10,300 nucleotides of DNA from HGM13006 sp963649625 (GTDB taxonomy: Bacteria > Bacillota > Clostridia > Oscillospirales > Oscillospiraceae): NCBI GenBank assembly GCA_963649625.1, contig CAVJIP010000085.1:1-10300 (forward strand), given 5' to 3'. Every line of letters starts with the position of its first letter. The stretch's first letter is position 1. This document shows, in pieces, positions 1 through 7,006 of this stretch. Below the pieces are notes generated by a model, which was not told where the DNA came from, searched no databases, and was given only the letters and a program-made list of their open reading frames with translations. The position numbers and the translations under genes were made by a program.

Positions 1-23
1 GTGCTCGAATTACAGTGTTTCAA
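1..23 (-). CDS. Possible 5' end of a further minus-strand gene (partial, TTG start)
   Basis: Reading leftward after the first solute-binding gene there is an AAAGGAGA ribosome-binding-like stretch (complement of 32-39). Nine bases after its GGAG comes a TTG at 23-21. The frame from this TTG stays open to the window edge and begins M-K-H-C-N-S-S. There is no ATG in this stretch. If real, it would be the next gene downstream of the solute-binding protein. Seven codons are too few to name a product, and the match may be chance. What would be expected here, a permease for the solute-binding protein, cannot be confirmed. Confidence 0.2.
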
Positions 24-60
24 ACTTGAAGTCTCCTTTTCTTTCAAATTTAAGGGCTTT

Positions 61-87
61 GCCGGAGCCGCACAGGGCAGCCCCGGC
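61..87 (-). terminator. Hairpin after the first solute-binding protein gene
   Basis: On the minus strand an 8-bp stem (GCCGGGGC with GCTCCGGC, one G-U pair) closes an 11-base loop. It begins about 20 bases after the stop codon at 108-110. No U-tract follows directly (the next bases are AAAGCCC, then TTAAATTT), so it is a weak candidate for a rho-independent terminator. It could equally be an intercistronic RNA stabiliser. Confidence 0.3.
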
Positions 88-107
88 TGGTTATGGAAAA
101 ACTGAAA

Positions 108-1847
108 TCAGTGTTCCGCAAGATAACGGGTATAGGCGGACTGATAGGCCGCCGTGACCTCCTGGAGACCAATCTTGTCGGCATCTGCAATGGCCTGCCG
201 GAAGCCGTCCTCGTCGATGGTGCCCATAATGTATTTGGCGGTGTACTCGGAGAAATGGGTACACAGGTCGCCGCAGTACTGGCTGACCACATCGTTTTCC
301 TCGGTGGTCAGGGAGAGCATCATAGGCAGCGTCATGGAGCTGTCGGATTTCTTCGCCGCTTCGGTCCACATTTCGTAGGCTTCTACCGCAGTGGGGCTGT
401 ACTTCATATTGACCGAGGCCATCTGCTGCTCGGTAGGCATCCAGGAGTTGATGAGATAGAGCCACTCCGCTGCACGGATGCCATCGGGGTAGTCCGTCAG
501 CAGCTCGGAATACTGGATGTTTCCGTCCTCATCCTTGTAATAGGTTTCTCCCTCAATCCCAAAGGCCACCAGGTCTTTTCCCTCCGGGGTAAAGCCGTAG
601 TTGAGGAACTGGAGTGCCATTTCCGGATTGGCGCAACCGGTGGAAATATACACAGAGGCCATGCCAGCCATTACCTCGGTAAAGCTGCTCATGTGGGCTT
701 CCTTGCCGCCATTGGTAGGGGTCAACATGGGAAGGGCGACCCAGTTGGGGTCGTTGGAGTTTTCCGCATAGCTGGAGTCCGCAATTTCGCAGCCCTCCTG
801 CCAGATGCCGCACTGGCCGGTATAGTAGGTGGACTCAAAGTTGCCGTTTTCCTTGGAAATGCTGGCAAAGTCCCCGTTGATAAGACCCTCGGCATAGTAC
901 TGCCGCAGCAGGGTCATATGGTCAAAATAGCCCTCGGAGGCCATGGCGCAGATGACCTCTCCGGAGTCCGGCGCCGTCTGCTGGAAGCCCAGCATCTGCC
1001 GGGTAAAGCCAACATTGGAATGGTCAAAGGTGGCCGCAAGTCCGTCGTCCAGGTCTGCGTTCACCAGCAGGGTCATGGGAGAGTCATAGGCCTTGTGGAA
1101 GGCCCGAAGTACCTCTGTCATTTCCTCAATGGTGGTGGGAACCTCCAAGCCCAGTGCCTCCAGCCAGTCGCCCCGAATGAACATTCCCTGGGACTGAACG
1201 CCGATGTTGCAGGAGGTGATTTTACAGATGGTGCCGTCGCTGTTGACCACGGCATCCGCAAAATCCTCACTGTTTACAATCAAGGCGTTGTAGTCCGGCG
1301 CATTTTCCTCCAGCAGAGGTGTCAGGTCGATGACCACATCGTCCGCAATGGCCTTCATGGGGTTGTTGTCATAAGTTCCGATGCCCTGACCGAAAATATC
1401 CGGATAGTCCTGAGAGACAATGATAAGATTCAGCCGCTCGGTAAAGGCAGTCTCTGCGATCATCTCAAAGTCGACTTCCACACCGGTGCGCTTGACCAGC
1501 TCCGGATAGACATACTGGTTGGAAAAATCGCCGTTTCCCAGAACCGCCGCCGCATGGTTCCGCAGACACTGCACCATGGAAAGCCGGTTATCCACACCGG
1601 GGATTGGGTATGAAATTGTCACTTTGGGGACAGCCGCTTCTGTTTCGGAGACTTCCGACGAAATTGCGGAGCCTTCGGCTTCCGGCGCAGAATCTGCCGC
1701 TGACGGTGCGGCAACTACAGACTCGGATGCCTCCTGCCGGGAGGGGGTGGATGCGGATGCTTCGGGGCTGCTGCCGGGACTGCCGCAGCCGACCATCAGG
1801 CCCGTCAAAAGACAAAGTGCAAGGAACAGTACGCTGAGCTTTTTCAT
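108..1847 (-). CDS. ABC transporter extracellular solute-binding lipoprotein (family 1 / LplA-like)
   Basis: This is a 579-residue protein anchored outside the membrane that would deliver a solute, probably an oligosaccharide by family analogy, to an ABC importer. The start at 1847 is chosen because GGAGG lies seven bases upstream and a lipoprotein signal follows at once: K2-K3, a hydrophobic core, and Cys21 in a slightly atypical Met-Val-Gly-Cys lipobox. An ATG two codons earlier sits too close to the GGAGGA. Residues 22-73 are a Ser/Ala/Glu-rich linker, and the rest is a two-lobed binding fold with a typical segment near RGDWLEALGLEVPTT. The protein is a paralog of the divergent lipoprotein at 2055-3791. 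Shared stretches include AIADDVVIDL versus AIADEVYLDL, a C-terminal LTTEEN versus LTSEES, and the ending AYQSAYTRYL versus AYTAAYQRYL. No permease or ATPase is in the window, and the ligand is unknown. Confidence 0.9.
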   Translation of the reverse strand: MKKLSVLFLALCLLTGLMVGCGSPGSSPEASASTPSRQEASESVVAAPSAADSAPEAEGSAISSEVSETEAAVPKVTISYPIPGVDNRLSMVQCLRNHAAAVLGNGDFSNQYVYPELVKRTGVEVDFEMIAETAFTERLNLIIVSQDYPDIFGQGIGTYDNNPMKAIADDVVIDLTPLLEENAPDYNALIVNSEDFADAVVNSDGTICKITSCNIGVQSQGMFIRGDWLEALGLEVPTTIEEMTEVLRAFHKAYDSPMTLLVNADLDDGLAATFDHSNVGFTRQMLGFQQTAPDSGEVICAMASEGYFDHMTLLRQYYAEGLINGDFASISKENGNFESTYYTGQCGIWQEGCEIADSSYAENSNDPNWVALPMLTPTNGGKEAHMSSFTEVMAGMASVYISTGCANPEMALQFLNYGFTPEGKDLVAFGIEGETYYKDEDGNIQYSELLTDYPDGIRAAEWLYLINSWMPTEQQMASVNMKYSPTAVEAYEMWTEAAKKSDSSMTLPMMLSLTTEENDVVSQYCGDLCTHFSEYTAKYIMGTIDEDGFRQAIADADKIGLQEVTAAYQSAYTRYLAEH

Positions 1848-1896
1848 AATCATTCCTCCGTTTCCGTTTGTTTTACAGCACATAGAATCCTGCTTC

Positions 1897-1925
1897 AATA
1901 TAGCATTCTTCCCCTTGCGGGGCAA
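1897..1925 (-). promoter_or_regulatory. Predicted promoter of the minus-strand solute-binding gene
   Basis: Read on the minus strand: -35 TTGCCC (1925-1920), a 17-base spacer, and -10 TATATT (1902-1897) preceded by TGC, which makes it an extended -10. The predicted start of transcription lies near 1890, giving a leader of about 43 bases before the ATG at 1847. The spacer begins with a dyad CCCC-GCAA-GGGG overlapping the -35 element. This promoter mirrors the one at 1972-2000. Confidence 0.65.
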
Positions 1926-1934
1926 TAGGACAGT

Positions 1935-1962
1935 ATCACATTTTTTCCGAAAGAACTGTGAT
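1935..1962. promoter_or_regulatory. Imperfect 28-bp palindrome centred between the two divergent promoters
   Basis: The two ends are perfect inverted 6-mers, ATCACA and TGTGAT, and 22 of the 28 positions obey the symmetry. Its centre (between 1948 and 1949) is exactly midway between the two predicted -35 elements (1920-1925 and 1972-1977). That is the position expected for one regulator controlling both directions. It could instead be the junction of an inverted duplication that created the two paralogous genes. The binding protein is unknown; the nearby PucR/CdaR-like regulator is one candidate. Confidence 0.5.
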
Positions 1963-1971
1963 TCCGTTACA

Positions 1972-2000
1972 TTGCTCCAAAGGAGCCAAGGTGCTACACT
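1972..2000 (+). promoter_or_regulatory. Predicted promoter of the plus-strand solute-binding / beta-helix operon
   Basis: -35 TTGCTC (1972-1977), a 17-base spacer, and -10 TACACT (1995-2000) preceded by TGC. The leader would be about 48 bases to the ATG at 2055. A dyad GCTCC-AAA-GGAGC (1974-1986) overlaps the -35 element and the start of the spacer, at the same place as the dyad in the opposite promoter. The hexamers are weaker than consensus, which fits a regulated or activated promoter. Confidence 0.55.
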
Positions 2001-2054
2001 ACCTATGGAAGCATAAATTGAAATTTTTCTACACAATGGAAGGAGGATTTTCCC

Positions 2055-3791
2055 ATGAAAAAGCTGTCATCCCTGCTATTGGTGCTTTCCCTGCTGCTGG
2101 GCCTGCTCTCCGGCTGCGGCGGTCAGACAAACAGCACCGCCGACCAGACCGCCTCTGCCCCCAAGGTATCGGAGGCTCCCACATCAGAGACCCCGGCTCC
2201 CACCGCTGCGCCCGCTGCCCAGGATTCCACCCAGGAGGCATCGGAGCCCCCGGCCCCGGCCTACACGCCGGTGGATTATTCCCTGCCCCTGTTTGAGGAC
2301 ACCACGGAAATCAGCCTGTTTTATGTACTGCGAGGGGCCATGGGCGGTGGCTATACCCCTGGCAAGGATTCTGAGGAGTCCATTTTCTGGGCCCGGCTCC
2401 AGGAGCGGCTGAATGTGGATTTGGTATTCACAGAGCCCAGTGAGGCCGCCGCCTCGGAACAGTACAATCTGATGATTGCCGGCGGGGATATGACCGACCT
2501 GATCTGTGAAAACAACCTGGCGGAAATGGGTGCGGTCAGCGCCTACAACGGCGGCTACGACAAAGCCATTGCCGATGAGGTCTACCTGGATTTGATGGAC
2601 TACCTGGACTATGCCCCCAACTACGCCTGCTATATTATGAACGAGCCTGCCAACTACAAGGTAGCCATCACCGATGAGGGCCATCTGCCTGCCTTCTATC
2701 AAATCTACAGCGAGACAGCCCTGAATAACATGGGAGAGGTGGTCAATACGGAAATGCTGGCGGCCATCGGCATGGAGGCCCCGGACACGGTGGCGGGCTG
2801 GCTGACGGTCTATGAGAAAATGGCAAACAATGGGGTGAAATATCCCATGGAGGTCAGCGATACCGGCTCCATTATGCAGGGGATGTTCACCGGGGCTATT
2901 GGTGCCACCCTGGACACCACCATCCTGCTGGACAACGCCACCGGGGAGCTGGTGCTGGGGGTTATCTCCGACGAGACACGCTCCTACATCGAGATGTTCA
3001 TGGACTGCAATAAAAAGGGCTGGATGAACCCAGACTGGATCAATTCCCTGATGATGGATTTCACCGCCTTTAATGCCCAGGAGACCGCTACCCGCAACGC
3101 CATGGCCAATGAAATTTCCACCTATTATGACTATTATGGGGTTGCCGTAGAGGCTGTGCCTATCGTTCACCGGGAGGGCTATGGTGATAAGGAGACTGCC
3201 ATCAATGCCGCCTCCCAGGCCACTGTCACTACCATGGGCAGCATGGTTGTCACCACAGACTGCCGGGACATTGAGGCCACCATGGGGTTTATGGACTGGT
3301 TCTACAGCACGGAGGGGGCCGACTGCGCCAACTTCGGCTTTGAGGAGGGCGAGGTCTACGACCTGGTGGACGGCCAGAAGCAGATCAACGACCACTATGA
3401 GGAGAAAAACCAGACCAACGTGCAGATGAAAAATATCTACACCCATGACGGGGACTTTGGCCTGGTCTATCCCAACCTTCGCTATGCTGTGGCCGATGAA
3501 GCCGCCCGGGCCGCCTATGACCTTTGGGCCACCGGGGATTCCACCGAATCCGCCATCTATACCTCCCTGCCCACCGCTGTGGCTCTGACCTCGGAGGAAA
3601 GTGAGGCGGTGATGACCCATCTGAACGATATGGGAACCTACATTGAGACTACCGTTTCCACTTGGATGTGCCTGGGTGCGGAGCTGACCGATGACAGCTG
3701 GAATCAGTTTGTTTCCACCTGCCAGGGCTTCCAGCTGGATGAAATTCTCAGTGCCTATACTGCCGCCTATCAGCGGTATCTGGATAAATAG
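2055..3791 (+). CDS. ABC transporter extracellular solute-binding lipoprotein, paralog of the divergent gene
   Basis: This is a 578-residue lipoprotein expected to capture a solute outside the membrane for an ABC importer. The start follows a strong AGGAGG (2041-2046) with eight bases between. Residues 1-21 are a textbook lipoprotein signal with the lipobox Leu-Ser-Gly-Cys (Cys21). Residues 22 to about 75 form a Pro/Ala/Ser/Thr/Glu-rich linker, and the remainder is the binding fold. It is clearly related to the product of 108-1847 over the mid and C-terminal parts, but it has diverged enough that a different ligand is likely. The next gene, a beta-helix protein, starts 16 bases after the stop, so the two are almost certainly co-transcribed. 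No transport permease or ATPase accompanies it in the window. Confidence 0.9.
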   Translation: MKKLSSLLLVLSLLLGLLSGCGGQTNSTADQTASAPKVSEAPTSETPAPTAAPAAQDSTQEASEPPAPAYTPVDYSLPLFEDTTEISLFYVLRGAMGGGYTPGKDSEESIFWARLQERLNVDLVFTEPSEAAASEQYNLMIAGGDMTDLICENNLAEMGAVSAYNGGYDKAIADEVYLDLMDYLDYAPNYACYIMNEPANYKVAITDEGHLPAFYQIYSETALNNMGEVVNTEMLAAIGMEAPDTVAGWLTVYEKMANNGVKYPMEVSDTGSIMQGMFTGAIGATLDTTILLDNATGELVLGVISDETRSYIEMFMDCNKKGWMNPDWINSLMMDFTAFNAQETATRNAMANEISTYYDYYGVAVEAVPIVHREGYGDKETAINAASQATVTTMGSMVVTTDCRDIEATMGFMDWFYSTEGADCANFGFEEGEVYDLVDGQKQINDHYEEKNQTNVQMKNIYTHDGDFGLVYPNLRYAVADEAARAAYDLWATGDSTESAIYTSLPTAVALTSEESEAVMTHLNDMGTYIETTVSTWMCLGAELTDDSWNQFVSTCQGFQLDEILSAYTAAYQRYLDK

Positions 3792-3807
3792 GAAGAAGGG
3801 TACAAAT

Positions 3808-5436
3808 ATGAAGCAAGAGGAATTTCCTGCGGCTCTGTGGCTGGATGAATCCGGCGTTGTGGAAGAAAAGTCTCAGCATACCGGCGTTAGCGGCGGCAGC
3901 CTGGACGGCCCTGTACTCAAGGACATTACCATCACCTCCCAGGAGCCCTGCTATGGCGGTATTCGGATCACCGGCGGCGATTACCGCATAGAAAATCTGA
4001 CCGTCCAGCTGGACGGCTCCGGCGGCGACGATTTCGGCGGCAAGGGCACCGGCCTTGTGTGCGCAGGAAACGCCAAGGTCACGGTAGAGAACTACAAGGT
4101 GGAGAATCGAGGGGTCATCCGCAACGCCGTTGTGGTGACGGATCAGGCGGAGGCGGTGTTCCGGAACGCCCACATCACCTGCTATGGCGGCACCATGGAG
4201 GAGCTGGAGGCGGCAAAGAGGGAAGTCCGGGGCCTGCCCCATGTGCCCTGGGTATTGGGCCTCACCGGGAACAACCGGGCCACCAACCTGCTGGGCCATG
4301 GAAAGGCCACCTATATGGACAGTACCATCCGGGCCGAGGGCTGGGGCGCACTGTCCACCGACGGCCCCGCCACACCGGAGCACTTTGGGGAGTTCTCCAT
4401 TGAGCTGAAAACCGAAAACTGTGATGTAGAGGTGTTCGGCCCCAGCGGCTACGGCTCCTATGCCATCGGTGCGGGACATAACATCTTCCGAAACACCCGC
4501 TTCCGGGTGCCGGATTATGCCCTGATTATTGCCAATGAATTTGCGGCGGCGGACTTTGTGGCGGGCAGCCAGGTGGAATCTCGCCGGTTCGGCGTTATGT
4601 GGCACCAGAATCAGGGGGGCGTTCTGAAAATTGAGGATTCCACCTTCCGTACGGGCATGGCCACGTTCCTGGTCAAGGGCTGCTATCCGAACATTCAGGT
4701 GTCCCGCTCCAAGCTGATCTCCGACGACGGCATTATCCTCCAGCTGATGGACATGGACGACCCCGGCAGCGGCAAGGACAGGTCAGAGGTGGACACCGGC
4801 GTGGCGGAAAAAATCCCGGCCCATCAGGTGTCCCGGCCCAACTATCACGATGTGGTGATGTTCAATACAATTGAAATGAAGGACTATTGCACCGACCTGC
4901 AGGCCAGTTTTGCGCATATGGAGCTGTCCGGGGACTTCTATAATGGCATCACCGGCCCGGCTTCGGTTGGCACGGTGTTTGAAGGGGAGATGCCGGATAT
5001 GTCCGCACCGCCCCCGGAGGACATGGACATTCCCCAGGATGGCAGCGACTTCCTCCCGCCCATGCCGGAGATGAAGCCATCCAGCTTCTATCCCATCAAT
5101 CTGGTACTGGATTTTGTGGACACCAAGTACAGTGGTGCGCTGTCTGCCACCTGCACCCATCACCGCACCACCCATATTACCCCGGAGAACAACTATGAGC
5201 TGGGCATGGTGGAGAACACCCTCTGCCCCGCTGTCAACAACGGCGTCATCGCCCGCTTTGACGAAAGCTCCAGCTGGACGGTCACAAAGACCTGCTATCT
5301 GACAGCATTGACACTGGCACCTGGTGCAAAGGTTCTTGCACCGGATGGAAAGCGCCTTACCATGCTGGTTGACGGCGCAGAAACACCCATTTGCCCTGGA
5401 ACCTATGAGGGCAATATTGAAATGCGATTGATTTGA
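3808..5436 (+). CDS. Beta-helix repeat protein without signal peptide (function unknown), paralog A
   Basis: This is a 542-residue protein whose short alternating beta-rich turns, rich in Gly and Asn (for example GGIRITGGD at 50-58), suggest a right-handed parallel beta-helix. The start at 3808 is chosen for the GAAGAAGGG upstream and because it aligns with the paralog at 5485-6942. Shared landmarks are AALWLDESG, GWGALSTDG (178-186) and SGYGSYA (213-219). The N-terminus is polar and has no signal peptide or membrane segment, so the product is predicted to be cytoplasmic. Residues 394-425 are an acidic Met/Pro-rich low-complexity stretch. It is followed by another beta region with a Cys/His patch (C449, H451, H452, H456) and an ending (SSSWTVTKTCYLTALTL) typical of the last coils of such helices. 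No polysaccharide-lyase catalytic motif was recognised. It is probably co-transcribed with the upstream lipoprotein gene; its function is unknown. Confidence 0.85.
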   Translation: MKQEEFPAALWLDESGVVEEKSQHTGVSGGSLDGPVLKDITITSQEPCYGGIRITGGDYRIENLTVQLDGSGGDDFGGKGTGLVCAGNAKVTVENYKVENRGVIRNAVVVTDQAEAVFRNAHITCYGGTMEELEAAKREVRGLPHVPWVLGLTGNNRATNLLGHGKATYMDSTIRAEGWGALSTDGPATPEHFGEFSIELKTENCDVEVFGPSGYGSYAIGAGHNIFRNTRFRVPDYALIIANEFAAADFVAGSQVESRRFGVMWHQNQGGVLKIEDSTFRTGMATFLVKGCYPNIQVSRSKLISDDGIILQLMDMDDPGSGKDRSEVDTGVAEKIPAHQVSRPNYHDVVMFNTIEMKDYCTDLQASFAHMELSGDFYNGITGPASVGTVFEGEMPDMSAPPPEDMDIPQDGSDFLPPMPEMKPSSFYPINLVLDFVDTKYSGALSATCTHHRTTHITPENNYELGMVENTLCPAVNNGVIARFDESSSWTVTKTCYLTALTLAPGAKVLAPDGKRLTMLVDGAETPICPGTYEGNIEMRLI

Positions 5437-5445
5437 TGCTATGAT
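5417..5445 (+). promoter_or_regulatory. Predicted promoter for the second beta-helix gene, inside the end of the first
   Basis: -35 TTGAAA (5417-5422, five of six consensus bases), a 17-base spacer, and -10 TATGAT (5440-5445, five of six) preceded by TGC, an extended -10. It is the best-scoring promoter by eye in the window. It overlaps the last codons and the stop codon of the preceding gene. Transcription would start near 5452, about 33 bases before the ATG at 5485. The second beta-helix gene can therefore probably be made apart from the operon. Confidence 0.6.
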
Positions 5446-5484
5446 GGTACTATGCTTCATCTCAAAAGAAAGGCGGAAAGAACG

Positions 5485-6942
5485 ATGGCTTTGGTAGAAG
5501 GAATCCAAAATAAGGTATGGCTCACTCACACCCCCATTCACGTTCACAGCATGAAGGAGCTTCATGAAATGGAGGGCTCCGCTCCTCCCGGCGCAGGCGG
5601 CCCTCCGGAAATGGCCGGAGGCGGCGTGATGGAGGTGCCGGATATGCCGGAGGGCATGGGCCCGCCTCCGACGCCCAAGGATCTTACCGCAGCGGTCTGG
5701 GTGGAGGACGGCGCAATCAGTGAAAAAAGCCGGAGCTCCGCCCTTCACGGCGGCGAGCCAAGGGCGCAGGAGGGCAATCTGCTGCGCATTTCCACCTATG
5801 ACGGCAAGGTGGGCGGCGTTTATGTCACCGGCGGGGATTCGGATTTCACGCTGGAGGATGCAGTGATTTCTATCAACGGCGATGGCAGCGGCATGGGCCT
5901 GGGCGGCGCAATTTCCGGGGCCTGCGTGGCCAATCACGGCACACTGACCCTGAAAAACGTCCAAATTATCACCAGCGGAAACGGACGCAGTGCCACCGCC
6001 GCCGAGGAGCACAGCGTTCTGCGGGTCTACAATTCCCTGCTCTGCTCCCAGGGTGCGCCCTATGGAGACGATGCCCCCGAGGAGCGGCGGGAAAAAATGG
6101 GGCCTCCTGCTGCCCTGGAAATTCTGGGAAACACCAGAACCCATGTGACCGTCACCAACTCCTACAGCTATTTTTATGACTCTACGGTGATCTGCGATGG
6201 CTGGGCGGCTCTGTCCACCGATGCCTCCGAGGGCTTTGTCTATCTGGAGGCCAACCGCACCAACGTGATCGCCACCAAAAGCGGCTACGGTGCCTATGCA
6301 GACACCTTCTGCCATGACTATTTCAATCAGTGCCATTTTAACGTAGGCTCCATGGCGGGCATTATTGCAGGGGAGGCGGATATGACCTTCCGGGACTGCA
6401 CCTGCCACTGCGGCACCTATTTTGCCTTCCTCCACTGTGTAGGCGGCCCGCCTGCCCAGATGGCCTCCTGCACCGTGGAAGGCGGCGAGATTTTCACCGG
6501 CTCCGATGCTTTCACCGTACGCAGCCACAATGCGGACATTATCCTCCGCAGAGTCAAGATCCATCCCGGCAGCGGACGGCTGGTACACAGCTTTGTGAAT
6601 CCCGACAAGAACGCCACCAAAACCGGCGGCAGGACTGTTTACGGCGTGCGGGTGGTCATGGAGGACATGGACGCTCTCGGCGACCTGATCCATGAGGACC
6701 CGGATCGGGACATGAAGATCACTCTCCGCTCCACCACCCTGAAGGGGGCCATCCAAAAGGCCTATCTGGAATTGGATCCCGGCAGCCGCTGGTTTGCCAC
6801 CAGGGATTCTCAGGTGACTCTACTGGGGAACGTGGACACCACCCAGCTGGATGCCCCCGCAGGCGTGACCATTACCCTCACCGGGAAACAGGACGCCACC
6901 GAGCAGCTTGCCTCCGGCGGCCTGCTGGTGTGCCATCTGTAA
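5485..6942 (+). CDS. Beta-helix repeat protein without signal peptide (function unknown), paralog B with Cys/His cluster
   Basis: This is a 485-residue paralog of the product of 3808-5436. The start at 5485 follows AGGCGG with eight bases between; an ATG at 5452 has no such site and lies at the predicted transcription start. Residues from about 68 (TAAVWVEDG) align with the start of paralog A. Later landmarks are GGVYVTGGD (110-118), GWAALSTD (239-246) and SGYGAYA (266-272). The first 65 residues are extra: they contain H15, H19, H21 and H27, then a Met/Pro/Gly-rich acidic segment (29-64). There is no signal peptide. Residues 276-318 hold C276-H277, C283-H284, C305, C307-H308-C309 and H317-C318, which paralog A lacks in the matching region; this looks like a possible metal site. 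The C-terminal part (ELDPGSRWFATRDSQVTLLG) resembles closing coils of beta-helices. No enzyme active site was recognised. Confidence 0.85.
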   Translation: MALVEGIQNKVWLTHTPIHVHSMKELHEMEGSAPPGAGGPPEMAGGGVMEVPDMPEGMGPPPTPKDLTAAVWVEDGAISEKSRSSALHGGEPRAQEGNLLRISTYDGKVGGVYVTGGDSDFTLEDAVISINGDGSGMGLGGAISGACVANHGTLTLKNVQIITSGNGRSATAAEEHSVLRVYNSLLCSQGAPYGDDAPEERREKMGPPAALEILGNTRTHVTVTNSYSYFYDSTVICDGWAALSTDASEGFVYLEANRTNVIATKSGYGAYADTFCHDYFNQCHFNVGSMAGIIAGEADMTFRDCTCHCGTYFAFLHCVGGPPAQMASCTVEGGEIFTGSDAFTVRSHNADIILRRVKIHPGSGRLVHSFVNPDKNATKTGGRTVYGVRVVMEDMDALGDLIHEDPDRDMKITLRSTTLKGAIQKAYLELDPGSRWFATRDSQVTLLGNVDTTQLDAPAGVTITLTGKQDATEQLASGGLLVCHL

Positions 6943-6961
6943 ACGCCCTATTTTTCCAAAA

Positions 6962-7003
6962 ACACTGCGGAGCCTTCCCGTTTCAAGGAGAGCTCCGCAG
7001 TGT
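6962..7003. terminator. Bidirectional rho-independent terminator between convergent genes
   Basis: A perfect 12-bp inverted repeat (6962-6973 with 6992-7003) encloses an 18-base loop between two convergent stop codons (6942 and 7007). On the minus strand it is followed by GTTTTTGG, a fair U-tract, so it should end the regulator transcript well. On the plus strand the following CCTTTAT is weaker. Confidence 0.8.
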
Positions 7004-7006
7004 CCT

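Noticed and set aside
93..1613. 506-codon open frame on the plus strand
   Set aside because: It is antisense to the first solute-binding gene, has no ribosome binding site and no recognisable domain.
1935..1962. CRP-type operator
   Set aside because: The half-sites are in the opposite order (TCACA...TGTGA) and 16 bases apart between the 6-mers, whereas CRP sites are TGTGA-N6-TCACA.
1972..2000. MerR-type promoter
   Set aside because: The dyad overlaps the -35 element rather than the middle of the spacer, and the spacer is 17 rather than the 19-20 bases typical of MerR-controlled promoters.
2184..3620. 478-codon open frame on the minus strand
   Set aside because: It is antisense to the second solute-binding gene and has only a Gly/His/Val/Ile-rich shadow composition.
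4783..6756. 657-codon open frame on the minus strand
   Set aside because: It lies opposite the two beta-helix genes, which have ribosome binding sites and aligned paralogous sequences. Its own translation is rich in His/Gly/Ala/Val with no recognisable domain, as expected of the complement of high-GC coding DNA.
3808..6942. Pectate lyase or other polysaccharide lyase
   Set aside because: The repeats suggest a beta-helix, but there is no export signal and no recognisable catalytic Lys/Arg or calcium-binding Asp pattern.
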